A DNA stretch of 55,669 bases from Zelonia costaricensis (GCA_030849075.1 JASAOO010003407.1:1-55669); one strand, 5' to 3'; counted from the first letter of the stretch, positions 18,288 through 28,231 are shown. Notes: a model not told the origin generated them from the sequence alone. Program-made: numbers and translations.

Positions 18288-19529
18288 AAGGCGCAGAGAG
18301 ACAGAGCGGGCAAAAGGGGAAAGCGAATCGGGTGCTGGGGTGTCGCAGTGCGGGACGACAGGGACGTGTCGATGTCACCGTGTCTGAGGCCGAGGGCGAT
18401 GGCGCCGGTGATTTCGCCGGCGCAGTCACCAAGCGGCTCCGCGTCGAGGAGAGAGTTGGCAACAGCAGAGATAACAGCGGATAGGGGGGGAGTGAGAGCG
18501 CTATGGCAGAACCCCAATAGACGGTTGGCTTGAGGGAGACTACTACTACAACTACTACGTCAGCTACAACGACGATGTCCGACGGCTATGTCAGGCAAAG
18601 AGGCAGCCTACACAAGAGATCGAGGTTGCTGTCGAGCTAATGCAGCGTCGAATGCAAAGAGCCTACTAATACTACACCGAACGGTTCGTGTGTGTTCGTG
18701 TGTGTGTGTGTGTATGCGTGTGCGTGTGCGTACCGTGAAAGGCGAACGGCAGTGGAGAGCAAGCAGACGACTCTCTCCGCTTCGTGCTTGGCTGACTTGT
18801 GCGAGTGGCGCGGAACCTGTGGACGCTGTGTACGTGAGCACGGAAGAAAGAACAGAAGGGAGGAGACGACGTGTGAGGAAAGCGGTGGTGAGCAGCGGCG
18901 TCCCTCGTGTCCGTGCAGCGGGCAGAGGACTCCGCGATTGAAGGCGGGGCACCGCCGCCCTTCTCTCCCCTCCCCCTCCCCCCTCTACCTCGAGGGAGCT
19001 ACAGAGTACCGTGCACGGCCCCTTGGCATTCTAGATAGGAGAAACACATAACTGTGGTGCGGTGTGTGCGGTGGTCGCGTCACTGAGGAGCCACAGCGAA
19101 GAGGGAAGGGGTCTCCCAGCCGTCAGTGCGTCATAGATCGAGAAGAGCTCTACTCAACCCGCCTGTCCTCAGCTTCACCCGGCGTCGAGCCTCTGACGGC
19201 GTCGCCGGCGCGACAGACACTGAAGCTCGTTGCGCAGTACGTTCTCCATCATGAGTGGGTCGGCGGGAGCGTCTCGCGAGACCGCGACAGGAGGGAGCAT
19301 AACAGAAAAGGCCAAGCTGCGCCGCCGCCGTTGAGCAGCGCGCCGTAGTGTACATCAGCATCCAGTCCTCATATCACCGAAAAAAAAAAACAAAGACCGA
19401 CCAAGGCGTCGGGTGAAGTAGAAGGGAAGGGGGGACGCGAGGTGGGAGGTCGGCCCGGTGGAGCCCCCAAAGGCTTGCGTACAGGAGATGACGAGCATTC
19501 GCAGTTAAGCTTTGCGTCCACACCACACA

Positions 19530-19553
19530 CCACCACCACCACCACCACCACCC
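19530..19553. repeat. (ACC)n trinucleotide repeat
   Basis: About eight ACC units on the plus strand (GGT on the sense strand), in the spacer downstream of the 742-aa gene. Confidence 0.85.
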
Positions 19554-19767
19554 CACCCCTCTCTTGCACTGTCTGTACGGAACAGCGTGTTCAGACATAA
19601 AGAAATCAGAGCCCGGAGATGGAAGGGGAGGGCGTCCGTCGGTCCCTCCCCCACCCCTCCTCAGGCCATACACACGCGCACACACCGCGCCTCGCGGCCA
19701 GCACTGAAGAGGGAGGTCAATGCACGAGTACGGCACCGCGCACTCCGGGAGGGCCGGGCGGCGGCTG

Positions 19768-21996
19768 CTAGTGCCTCCCTTTGCCGGCCCGCATCGCGGC
19801 GGATGGGGTCTGCGCCCCGGCCATCGTGTCCACTGCTGTCGCGATGCGGTCGACGCGCGCCTCGACATCGGCGAGGGCGAAGGCGGTGTCGCTGGGCAAG
19901 GCGATGGACGCGGCCGCCTCTGCCGACAGCGTCGGCGGGGCCGTGGCGGCGTTGATGGAGAGGCTCGGCCCGCTCTTATTCTTCTTGGCCTTGCTGCTGT
20001 TGCTGCCTCTCCCGCCGGCGGCTGTCGTAGGCAGTGGCGCCGGAGACGAGGACGCCGCAGCGGCCTGCATGGCAGCCTCTGCCGCCGCAGCAGCAGCGGA
20101 CGCCGTCGCGTTGGACAGAGACGCGCCGCGCAGGACACGCGCGTTGTGCTGCAGCGCGTCCTCCAACCGCAGCCCGTAGGCCCGCTCGACGCGCACACAC
20201 TGCTGCGCCGTCAGGGCCGCTGCCCGGTCCTCAGCGTTCACCCGCGCCTCGACCGCCTCCAGCGCGCGGCGCTCCTCCAGCTCGTGCGCCGCGATCACGA
20301 GCAGCGGCCGCTGCCACTCCAGGGCAAACTGAGCTGCCCGCTCCGCGGCACACGCGTCGTACAGCTGCCGCTGCGCGTCGATGACGGCCTGCAGCGCCTC
20401 GGAGAAGAAGGACGCGAGCGGCGGCACGTAGATGGGTGGCACGTTCTCGATTGCCGCGCACAGAGGGAGATTCAGTACGGGCCGCTCCAACCCTGCCGCC
20501 GCCGCCGCCGCTGTGGCCGCCGTCGGGTGCGCCGGCAGCTGCGCGTCCGCGATGGGGGCAAGCATCACGCCCCACAGCTGCTGGTGCATCACGGCGGAGC
20601 GCGTAATGAAGTCGACGACGGTCGCCGCCTCGATCATCGTGAACACGGCCGGCAGCGTCACGTCCTTCTCCACCTCCACGTCGACGTACCGCATCACCGT
20701 CTGCGTCACAAGTGGGATGCCCTGCTTTGCCGCCTCGAGCGCCGCCACGGCCTTCTGCGACGTCGCCTTCTGCAGCTTCTCGTTGATCTCCGCAAGCTGC
20801 GCGGGGTCGGGGACTTGGATCGTAGTGGGTTGATAGCGCTGCTCCGTGTCGATGGTGCGGGCCGCCGTCGGGCATGTTTGCGCGCACAGGACCTCCTGCA
20901 GCGCCTCCGCGACGCGCTGCTCGGCCGTCGCCTCCACCGCCACCGCATCGAGGGGGCTGGACAAGTTGCCGTCCACGAGGTTCAGCACCATCAGGCTGTC
21001 GAGCAGCAAGCACTGCGCCTGTAGCGCTGTAAAGCCCTCGTACAGTGTGAAGAGAAGCGCATCCTCGAGCCACTCCAGAATAATGCTCTGCCGCAGCTCC
21101 GTGTCCGGCAGCTGCATGAACAAGTGCACGCTCTGGTTCGTCACCGTCGTCGAGATCGTCCCTGGTGCCCCGGGCTCGGCGACGCGCTGGCTCGTGATGA
21201 CGCTCGCGTGGCTCTGCCGGGAAAGCAGCACGTCTGCCACCTGCGTGGCGACGTGACGGGCAGCAGCGCCCTCAGCGGATGCCGCGTCGCTGCCGCCGCC
21301 CTCCTCGTCGTCCCCTTCACCGAACTGCTGCCGGGGGTGCGGCAGGGGCCACCCCAGCGCACGGCAGAGACCCACGCGCAGCAGCAGCAGCGCGGCGGGG
21401 CCGGAGAGGGTGGGCGAGGACAGCGCGGCGGCGTAGGACGACGTCGGGCCCGCGCGAGCCGCCGCCTCCTGCGCCTCGTGCACCTCCCCTGCCGCAGCGG
21501 CTGCGGCGTCCTTCGCGAACGGCTCCGACGGGGAGCCTCTGCGGCCGAGCGCCGATGGACGTGCGCTCGTGCCGCGTGACGGGTGCGCCGACGACGTGCG
21601 GCTGTTGACACGGCTCGCGCCAGAGGCGGTGTGTGGGCGCGTGCCCGCGTGGAGGTCGGCGCCTGAAGGCCGCGCCGCCGCCGCCGCCGTCGAGGAGTGC
21701 CGAACTCGCGGCCGCGCCTTCACCTTGGGCTGCTGCGGCGCGGCGAGAAGCGCGGCGGTGAGCTTCTCCGTTGCCTCCCGCTCTGTCTCGAGCCGGCAGC
21801 GCACAATGTACGCGGCGACGCGGTCACCGTACACGCCACACGCAGCGGTGCCGGCGATGGCGGACTGCAGCGCAGACCCGTAGGCGCGGTGAGCGCACTG
21901 CTGCAGGGCTGTCACGTAGGCGAGGGAGTGGAAGGAGGCGTCCGTGACAGTGGCCTCTGTGATGAAGGACATGGCTGACGCCTGCGTGGTCGCCAT
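19768..21996 (-). CDS. Unrecognised 742-aa protein, largely helical
   Basis: I do not recognise this protein. The first 90 residues are a helical Ala-rich region. Residues about 90-180 are disordered (Ala, Ser, Arg, Pro). Residues about 190-560 look globular and helical, with well-conserved-looking blocks such as SVHLFMQLPDTELRQSIILE, LEDALLFTLYEGFTALQAQ and VMRYVDVEVEKDVTLP. Residues about 560-650 read as a long charged helix, possibly coiled coil. The C-terminal 90 residues are Ala/Ser-rich with a basic patch (SSKAKKNKSG). No catalytic motif, signal peptide or membrane segment is visible. Flagellar genes (BBS7 and RSP4/6) lie in the same array, but trypanosomatid neighbours are not functionally linked, so I assign no role. 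The start is the ATG at 21996. Confidence 0.8.
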   Translation of the reverse strand: MATTQASAMSFITEATVTDASFHSLAYVTALQQCAHRAYGSALQSAIAGTAACGVYGDRVAAYIVRCRLETEREATEKLTAALLAAPQQPKVKARPRVRHSSTAAAAARPSGADLHAGTRPHTASGASRVNSRTSSAHPSRGTSARPSALGRRGSPSEPFAKDAAAAAAGEVHEAQEAAARAGPTSSYAAALSSPTLSGPAALLLLRVGLCRALGWPLPHPRQQFGEGDDEEGGGSDAASAEGAAARHVATQVADVLLSRQSHASVITSQRVAEPGAPGTISTTVTNQSVHLFMQLPDTELRQSIILEWLEDALLFTLYEGFTALQAQCLLLDSLMVLNLVDGNLSSPLDAVAVEATAEQRVAEALQEVLCAQTCPTAARTIDTEQRYQPTTIQVPDPAQLAEINEKLQKATSQKAVAALEAAKQGIPLVTQTVMRYVDVEVEKDVTLPAVFTMIEAATVVDFITRSAVMHQQLWGVMLAPIADAQLPAHPTAATAAAAAAGLERPVLNLPLCAAIENVPPIYVPPLASFFSEALQAVIDAQRQLYDACAAERAAQFALEWQRPLLVIAAHELEERRALEAVEARVNAEDRAAALTAQQCVRVERAYGLRLEDALQHNARVLRGASLSNATASAAAAAAEAAMQAAAASSSPAPLPTTAAGGRGSNSSKAKKNKSGPSLSINAATAPPTLSAEAAASIALPSDTAFALADVEARVDRIATAVDTMAGAQTPSAAMRAGKGRH

Positions 21997-22999
21997 TGGG
22001 GAGGGGGTGGGGGGGAGGGCAGAATGCGATCGCTTTCACAATTGGGGGGGGAAGGGAGGGGGGGGGGGCACGGCCGTGTGCTAGCTGCGTGATGCAGGCC
22101 CACCACGGAGCCGGAGGGAGGGAGGGAGGGAGGGAGAGGGACAAGGCAGCGCAGAGAGGAGGGACACGCGGAGTGGGGGAGTGGAGGAGGAATAGAGGGC
22201 ATGAGAGTTGGTGTTGTTGGTGTCAGGTGCCTGGAGTAGGGTCGAGGCACCGACGATGATGGGAGGCGGTCACAGCAGCTTTGAGGAGGTGAGCGGAGGG
22301 AGGGGGAAGCAGAAGGTGCCACAGCGTGCCGATGCGCCCCTCTGTCTCCAACCCGCTCGCCCCCGCCCCCCCCCTCCTCGTTGCCGATCCTGGTGCTCTC
22401 CATTCGCGTGGCAGGGTCGGCGGGTCACGTGAGGTCGGAGTGGATGACCGCCTCCTCTCTGCTGCGACCCAACGCCAACACCAACACACACACACGCACA
22501 CGCCAAGGCCGTGCCCCTTCCATTGGCCACACACGACAGAAAATGCCGAGGTGTGAGGCGGCGACGGGCTGTTGGGGGAGTCAGCGGCTGTCCTCTTTGC
22601 TTTGTTCCATTTCTCATCTGCTCGCCGCAGGGCGGTGCAACACGCTTAGCAGGGCCTCTGTGCATGAGTGGAGCGGAGGAAAGGAGATGGGGGGTGGGAG
22701 GCGCCTTCGAGCCGGTGCGCAGCACGTGCGTGCGTACCGGAGCAGCGGAGAAATGGGGCAGCGAACGGAGTGGCGGCGGCATCGGGCTTGAGGAAGGCGG
22801 GAAGGCGGGAAAGAGCAGACACACACACACGCACGCAAAGTAGCGGAGGCCCGCACAAATGGGTGGAGCGGCAGTACATTGGCAGCACCGGCGATGGGTG
22901 CAGCGTTCTGGCCACCGCAGTACTTGCAGCTTCCGATCCAGCCGGTCTAACCAGACACACACACACACAATCGCCGCTCCTCCGACCCCAATCACACCC
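21997..22999. other. Intergenic spacer with GGGA repeat
   Basis: There is no gene between BBS7 and the 742-aa gene. A tandem GGGA array lies at 22114-22139, poly-G runs occur at 22046-22068, and CA-rich segments lie near 22485, 22820 and 22960 (plus strand). Confidence 0.5.
22114..22139. repeat. (GGGA)n tandem repeat
   Basis: About six GGGA units on the plus strand, read as TCCC on the sense strand, about 120 bases upstream of the 742-aa gene start. The plus strand meets the simple pattern for a G-quadruplex, and the sense strand provides a C-rich pyrimidine tract. Confidence 0.85.
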
Positions 23000-25663
23000 T
23001 CACAGCTCGCGGTCGCTCGCAGACGGCGAAGAGAGCTCGGCGTACGCCCCACCACCACCACCACCGCCATCATCGTCCACTCCAGCCTCCGCCGCAGTGA
23101 TCAGCGGGGCCGTCGTCTCCGCCTGAGCAAACGTCGACGTATTCGCTGAGGAATGCACGGCTGTGTTGGCCCGCGGCGTCGCCGGAACGGAGGTGGGTGT
23201 CATGGCCGCCACCTCTTGCGCGGCCGCCTCCTGCAGCGACACGTTGCCGGGATAGAAGAGCGCCTCCAGCGTGGCCGGGTCGAAGCCCAGGCCGCACGAC
23301 GCCGTCTCCAGCCGCGCGCGCATGCTCTCGCTGAAGAGCGGCGCGTGACCCTTGAAGTAGACGAAGCTGCGGTACAGGGCGGCAACGGCGCGCTTGAGGT
23401 GTGCGGCGTGGTGCTCCTCCGCCTCTGCCTCCACCTGAACCTCCTCCGCCGAGGCGAGCACCTCCTGGAAGTGCCGCGGCAGGAAGGTCAGGTTCGTCTC
23501 CGCCCCCTGCAGCTCCCGCAGCCCCTGCAGCAGCTCCCACTGGCGCTGGCTGTTGGACAGGCTCGACATGATCGGGTAGAGCTCGCGAAGCTGCTGCAGC
23601 ACCGTGTGGCACAGGATGTGCTCACGGGTGCTCATGCGCATGCCGCGCTCAGCGCACGCCGCCACGAGGTGGCGCTTCACCGTCGCCAGCGTGACAAGCG
23701 AGTTGCAGGCGAAGAGCAGTCGGCTGCCTCCAGCAGCCCCAGCCTCAGCCTCCTCGGCGTCCTCCACATCCACCGTCAGCACCGAGTGCAGGAAGCTGCT
23801 CGTGAAGACGAAGCGCTGGTGCTCGTCGGCGCGACGCGGGGCGTCGGCCATGCCCGGCAGCAGCTCGCCCAGCCACCCCAGCGCGTCCTGCCCCTGGAAG
23901 TTCCCCAGCACGATGAGGTGCGACATCGACCTCACAACGTCGCCGGCCAGCAGGGACGGGTCCGTCGCGGAGACGCGCTCGTACAGGGGCAGAGCGCACA
24001 GCGGCAGGTACTTGACCTGCGCCGTTCGCGGTGTCTGCGCGCTGTACACGGTCACGCGGAGCGTGTCGGCGATGCCCTCGTCCACCCAGAGGTGCATCTC
24101 GAGCCGCCGACTGCCCCGCTGCGTTGGCGTGATGGTGGCGATGGCCGCCGACGGGCCGGCTCCCATGTTGAGCGAGCTGTGTGAGAGGCCAGACATGGGT
24201 GCCGTCCCCGCGAGCGGCGGGGCGACGGGGCGGGTCTTGACCGCGGCGCTGTCGGTTGACACAAAAGACAAGGCGCCGTTGCACTGCACGAGCGCGCCGT
24301 CGAGGGGCGCGTCGGCGGAGATGACGAGCGACAGCATCGGCGAGCCTTCTATGGGAGTGAGGCTCAGCGACATCTTGAAGCTGGCGCTCACCGTGAGCAC
24401 CGGTGCCGCCTGCTTCTCGCGCAGCACCGGTGCCACGCTCAGCTCTTGGGTGCGCTGCGCGACGAGCCGGCGCAGCTGCTCGATCTCCGCCTCGGTGTCT
24501 TGCTGCTTGGCCAGGAGTGCGGCCTGCTTTGCTGCCGCTTCCGCCGCAGCCGCCTGCACATCCTCGCGCGGCCCGTCCGTGTCCAGCGTAAAGGCGACCA
24601 CCTGCCCGCTGAAGGTGTGCACGAGCACGTCTGGTTGCGCGGCGGTGTGGGTGATGATGCCGCCGGCGACGCTCATGACCCGCTCACCCACGTTGCCGCT
24701 CCACACCGGCACCAGCTGCACGGCCTGAAGGGCGTTGGTGCTGGCGGGCGGCGTTGCGGTCGAGGCGGAGGACGAGGGAGGCGGCTGCAGCTGCATGGCG
24801 AACACGCGCACGGACCCGTCGTCGTAGCCGACGAGAAGCTCATCCGTGTTGTCCGCGTTCACGTCCGCGATACCGAAGCACGTGATGGCGCCTCCGGTGC
24901 CGTCTGGCATGCACGTGCCCACCTTGCGGAGGCCACCGTTGTCCCGCAGCGCCATCACGCCGATGGAGCCCGACTGCGTGCCGTAAAGGACGAGGCGAGC
25001 TGCGGCGATGTACGTGACGGCGGTGAGGGCGGCCTCACAGCCTACCTCATCCACCAACTTGTTCGACTGCACGAGCCGCAGCACGCGGTCGTTGCAGGCG
25101 AGGCAGCTCACGTAGTCCTCCAGCTGCCGCTCCCCCTGGCGCCCCGCGGCGCTGGGGACGACGTAGACGCACATGGCGTTGACGCGGTCGGGTGAGAGAA
25201 AGAAGCCAAGCTCCTTGACCTCGCTCATCGTCGTCACCATGAAGTCACCCGCTAGGAAAATAAAGGGGGTATCGATGGCCAGCGCGTGCACCCGCTCCGT
25301 CACGTTCGTGTCGACCGTAAAGAAGGCCTTGCCCTTGCGCGAGTAGGCGTGCAGCATGCTGCCCTGGATGAAGAACAGCTGGTCAGAGAAGAGCGTGGCA
25401 GCCGTGATCGCCTTCTTCTCCTTCTGTGCCCCGCTGTCGCCGGGCTGCGCGGCCGTCTCCGGCGTCTCGAAGGCGGGCACGGGGTCCAGCCGCTTGCCGA
25501 TCGAGAACACCTTGAAGAGGCCAGTGCTGTCGCCTACGGCGACGCGCTGCTTTGCCTTCTTGCTCACAGGGTACACGAGGAGGCACCCACGCGCGCAGGC
25601 GGACGTGTCGGTGATGACTTTGCGCTTGAAGGACAGCGCCGGTGGGGCGAGGGTGGTGGCCAT
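23000..25663 (-). CDS. BBS7: BBSome subunit BBS7
   Basis: The 887-aa product matches BBS7. The N-terminal beta-propeller shows blocks in the family order: RVAVGDSTGLFKVFSI, then AYSRKGKAFFTVDTNVTERV (family KRGKQFLSFETNLTE), then YVSCLACNDRVLRLVQSNK (family LACQDRVLRVLQG), then TDELLVGYDDGSVRVFAM. A coiled-coil stretch follows (EAAAKQAALLAKQQDTEAEI...LRRLVAQRTQEL), then the GAE-like beta-rich part and a helical C-terminus. BBS7 forms a propeller-bearing core of the BBSome with BBS2 and BBS9, moving membrane cargo in cilia and flagella. The protein is longer than the roughly 715 aa of the human form, with a Gly/Ser/Ala-rich C-terminal tail (a run of seven Gly). The ATG at 25663 is the only plausible start. 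Confidence 0.93.
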   Translation of the reverse strand: MATTLAPPALSFKRKVITDTSACARGCLLVYPVSKKAKQRVAVGDSTGLFKVFSIGKRLDPVPAFETPETAAQPGDSGAQKEKKAITAATLFSDQLFFIQGSMLHAYSRKGKAFFTVDTNVTERVHALAIDTPFIFLAGDFMVTTMSEVKELGFFLSPDRVNAMCVYVVPSAAGRQGERQLEDYVSCLACNDRVLRLVQSNKLVDEVGCEAALTAVTYIAAARLVLYGTQSGSIGVMALRDNGGLRKVGTCMPDGTGGAITCFGIADVNADNTDELLVGYDDGSVRVFAMQLQPPPSSSASTATPPASTNALQAVQLVPVWSGNVGERVMSVAGGIITHTAAQPDVLVHTFSGQVVAFTLDTDGPREDVQAAAAEAAAKQAALLAKQQDTEAEIEQLRRLVAQRTQELSVAPVLREKQAAPVLTVSASFKMSLSLTPIEGSPMLSLVISADAPLDGALVQCNGALSFVSTDSAAVKTRPVAPPLAGTAPMSGLSHSSLNMGAGPSAAIATITPTQRGSRRLEMHLWVDEGIADTLRVTVYSAQTPRTAQVKYLPLCALPLYERVSATDPSLLAGDVVRSMSHLIVLGNFQGQDALGWLGELLPGMADAPRRADEHQRFVFTSSFLHSVLTVDVEDAEEAEAGAAGGSRLLFACNSLVTLATVKRHLVAACAERGMRMSTREHILCHTVLQQLRELYPIMSSLSNSQRQWELLQGLRELQGAETNLTFLPRHFQEVLASAEEVQVEAEAEEHHAAHLKRAVAALYRSFVYFKGHAPLFSESMRARLETASCGLGFDPATLEALFYPGNVSLQEAAAQEVAAMTPTSVPATPRANTAVHSSANTSTFAQAETTAPLITAAEAGVDDDGGGGGGGAYAELSSPSASDREL

Positions 25664-25962
25664 GGTGCCGGCCTCCAAACGCGCCGCGGCGTGGCGTGGC
25701 GTCAGGTCAGAATGGAAAGGGCGGCGCCTTCTCCCTCTCTCTCCCACACCCAGACAACGCGCGCGCGCGGTCGCGCAGGGCAGCGAAGGCACGGACGAAA
25801 GCCGGCGCCGATAGTTTCAGCTTTTTGCGCGCCGTGACCTCGTGCTGTGTGCCGCCTGTGCGTGCGTGCTGCAAGGGAGGATAGGTGTGGCGAGAGGGGG
25901 GTGGCGGGGCAGGGCAGAGCGGGGCAGCGCACGGTTGTGGAGAAATGGGTGCTCGTATGTAC

Positions 25963-25994
<32 letters not shown>

Positions 25995-26582
25995 TGGCGT
26001 GCCCCCACTCAAGAATGGCAAGCGAATGAGAGTGAAAGCGGGGCGAGGGGCAGCACCGCGGGCGGACTTGCTGCCAGATGACACTGCACTGGCGTGTGGG
26101 AAAAGGGAGGGGAGCGGCGGCGTGCACACGGGCAGCGCAACACGAGTGATCACCGAGGAGCGGGCAGATGAGGCACGCGTTGAAGGGTGGGTGGGAAGAA
26201 GAGTTACGGGAAGTGAGGGGGGGGGCGCACCACGGAGCACCTGCGGAGGTGCTGCGGACCTGGCAGCGAAGGCAGCGCAGACAGTCGAGCAGGTATTCGA
26301 GCTTGGTCAACACTCAGAGCTCTGTCACATGAGTCTTGTGCTCGCTTTTCGATTCAGGTGAAAAGACGGAAGCACAGCGGTGGTCTTCCTCTACCCACAC
26401 GAAGCTGCTCTGCTTCGGTGCGGTGGCGGCCACCGTGGGACCCACGCGATACGGCATTTGCGTGTATCTCATGTGACGGCACTGCAATGCAGAGCACACG
26501 TTCGCGCTAGGGCGCAACCAAACACACAGACACACGCACAAACACACTTCAGGCACCACGACGTCCTGCTCAGGAACACCGC
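25664..26582. other. Intergenic spacer with GT repeat
   Basis: There is no gene between mitochondrial EF-Ts and BBS7. A sense-strand pyrimidine tract (GGAAAGGG on plus, about 25711-25720) lies about 50 bases before the BBS7 ATG. A GT run lies at 25967-25994 and a G9 run near 26217-26226. Confidence 0.5.
25967..25994. repeat. (GT)14 microsatellite
   Basis: A pure GT run of 28 bases (CA on the sense strand), about 300 bases upstream of the BBS7 start. Confidence 0.95.
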
Positions 26583-27416
26583 CTACTGCTTGTGCGGCTC
26601 CGGCGCGGTGTGCACCACCGGCTCCTTGCCGAACTCCAGCACGAGGCTGCTGCTGAATTTGATACCGTGCTGCTTCATCCACTTCCCCACCGTCTCCGTC
26701 TCGCTCCCAAAGAAGTTCTGATGCGCGTAGTTGCCCTCCGCGCCGGAGGTGGCCACAAAGTGGCGGCCCACCGACGTGAGCACGTCGCGCGGCACGACCT
26801 CGCTCTCGCGCAACTGGCTCACCGCGACGAGGCCGACAATGCGGCCCACGTCGTCTGTGCTGAGGGCGCCGTGGGTGTAGCTGCCAATCAGCAGCCGCTC
26901 CGCCACGTGTGGGGCCGGCACCAGCGGGGTGACACTGCGCACCCGCATGTTCTCGCCGAGCACCGCTATCGCGGCGCGCAGCTCATCGGCCATGGCCTCC
27001 GACAGCTGCCTCGCCGCCTCCTCCGGGCTGGACAGAACGGCGCCGCCTGTCGCGTCCATCAGCGTGCGAAGGTGGTCGCGGGCCCGCACGCAGGTCTTCT
27101 GGAAGTGCTCGTTGCGCGCTGCAAAGTCCGTTTCGCTGCACACGGTGATAATCGCCGCGCCGCTCGCTGGGGTGGAGCCGACGCAGCTCACCACGAAGCC
27201 GTGCTCGGTCACGCGGTCGCCCTTCTTCATGGCCCGGGCGGCGCCGCGCTTGCGCAGCACCTCCATAGCCGCGTCCATGTTGCCATTCGTCTCCTTCAGC
27301 GCGGCGCTGCAGTCGGAGATGGGGGCCTCGGTGCGGTAGCGCAGCGTCTTCACGAGCTCCATGAACGCCCTCTTGTCCGCGGGCAGCGCGAGCCGGAGAC
27401 ACGAGCGGCGCAGCAT
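26583..27416 (-). CDS. EF-Ts: Mitochondrial translation elongation factor Ts
   Basis: The 277-aa product is EF-Ts, the nucleotide exchange factor for EF-Tu. Residues 1-17 (MLRRSCLRLALPADKRA) act as a short mitochondrial presequence. A UBA-like domain follows (about 20-58: LVKTLRYRTEAPISDCSAAL, NGNMDAAMEVLRKRG). The family signature is SETDFAARNEHF at about 94-105, matching the bacterial ETDFVARNxxF block that contacts EF-Tu. The dimerisation domain continues to residue 277. Length and order fit the family. It should work with mitochondrial EF-Tu in kinetoplast translation. The start is the ATG at 27416, directly before the presequence. Confidence 0.95.
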   Translation of the reverse strand: MLRRSCLRLALPADKRAFMELVKTLRYRTEAPISDCSAALKETNGNMDAAMEVLRKRGAARAMKKGDRVTEHGFVVSCVGSTPASGAAIITVCSETDFAARNEHFQKTCVRARDHLRTLMDATGGAVLSSPEEAARQLSEAMADELRAAIAVLGENMRVRSVTPLVPAPHVAERLLIGSYTHGALSTDDVGRIVGLVAVSQLRESEVVPRDVLTSVGRHFVATSGAEGNYAHQNFFGSETETVGKWMKQHGIKFSSSLVLEFGKEPVVHTAPEPHKQ

Positions 27417-27649
27417 GGTTGGTGAGGGAAGGGGAGTGATGCAGCGGATGGAGAGTGTGTCTGTGCAGCGGGTGTGAAGATCAATTTAGGTGAGCCACAA
27501 AGAGAACCAAAACCGGGAGAACAGAGAAGCCCCGTCCGCGGCGACCGGAGATGTGAATGGCACGGGAGAAGGGGAGGGCGGGGCGGCGCGCAGATGCAGC
27601 CGGAAGCTCTGCAAGACAGCGGGCGTGCGAGCTAGCGGAGGCAGGTAGT

Positions 27650-27662
27650 GGGGGGGGGGGGG
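27650..27662. repeat. Poly-G run of 13
   Basis: Thirteen G on the plus strand (poly-C on the sense strand), about 235 bases upstream of the EF-Ts start. Confidence 0.9.
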
Positions 27663-28104
27663 CCAAGTCAGGAGGGCACAAGAGCCGCGATACGATGGAG
27701 ACAAAAAGATGTGAGAGAAGAGTAGAGTGACACGGCCGCCGCCACGCGCACACAATTCTGGTGCAGCGGCCTCCTCCTCCTCCTTGCTGAGGGCGATACG
27801 GCACGGCACGAGACCGGAGGAGCCGCGCTCACAGCACACGGCAGCGTGTCGTGGAAGGAGGCAGAGAGAATGAGGAGCCCTCCACTCCGCTGATGTCCAT
27901 CTCTGTTCTTCTTCTTCTTGTCTTTCCGGAGGTGCAAAGGCAGGCTTGGGGGATGCAAGTGGATACGCCTCGCAGCGCCGGTGACGTAGAGCAACCAGCC
28001 GTGCGAGAGACACACACACCACACACGTAGTGTACATGAGAGCCAGACAACTGGGATGGGGGGGGAGAGACGCAAGGAGTGTGTGTCAATGCGTCACCCG
28101 ACAG

Positions 28105-28131
28105 AGCAGCAGCAGCAGCAGCAGCAGCAGC
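28105..28131. repeat. (AGC)9 / sense (CTG)n trinucleotide repeat
   Basis: Nine AGC units on the plus strand, read as a CTG repeat on the sense strand, about 100 bases beyond the stop codon of the 233-aa gene and so probably in its 3' UTR. Confidence 0.9.
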
Positions 28132-28231
28132 ACACGAGACCAATACAGACGCGGCCGCGGGTGCATCAGCAACACGCCACACAGGAGAAGCGCGCACACG
28201 ACATGGCACACGGGTGGCTTGGCGTACCGTA

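Larger units (their letters stand above)
18258..19767. other. Intergenic spacer
   Basis: No supportable gene lies in this 1.5 kb between the 742-aa gene and the 276-aa gene. It contains an A12 run at 18271-18282, degenerate TAC/AAC triplets near 18540-18560, a short GT-rich run near 18693-18730, an A10-11 run near 19380 and an ACC triplet run at about 19530-19553. Confidence 0.5.
27417..28231. other. Intergenic spacer with poly-G and AGC repeats
   Basis: There is no gene between the 233-aa gene and EF-Ts. It contains a G13 run at 27650-27662, a nine-unit AGC repeat at 28105-28131, and sense-strand pyrimidine tracts near 27500-27530 that could serve the EF-Ts acceptor. Confidence 0.5.

Noticed and set aside
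18540..18565. TACTACTACAACTACTACG triplets, as a possible coding or binding repeat
   Set aside because: It is short, imperfect and outside any supported gene, so it is best seen as simple-sequence spacer.
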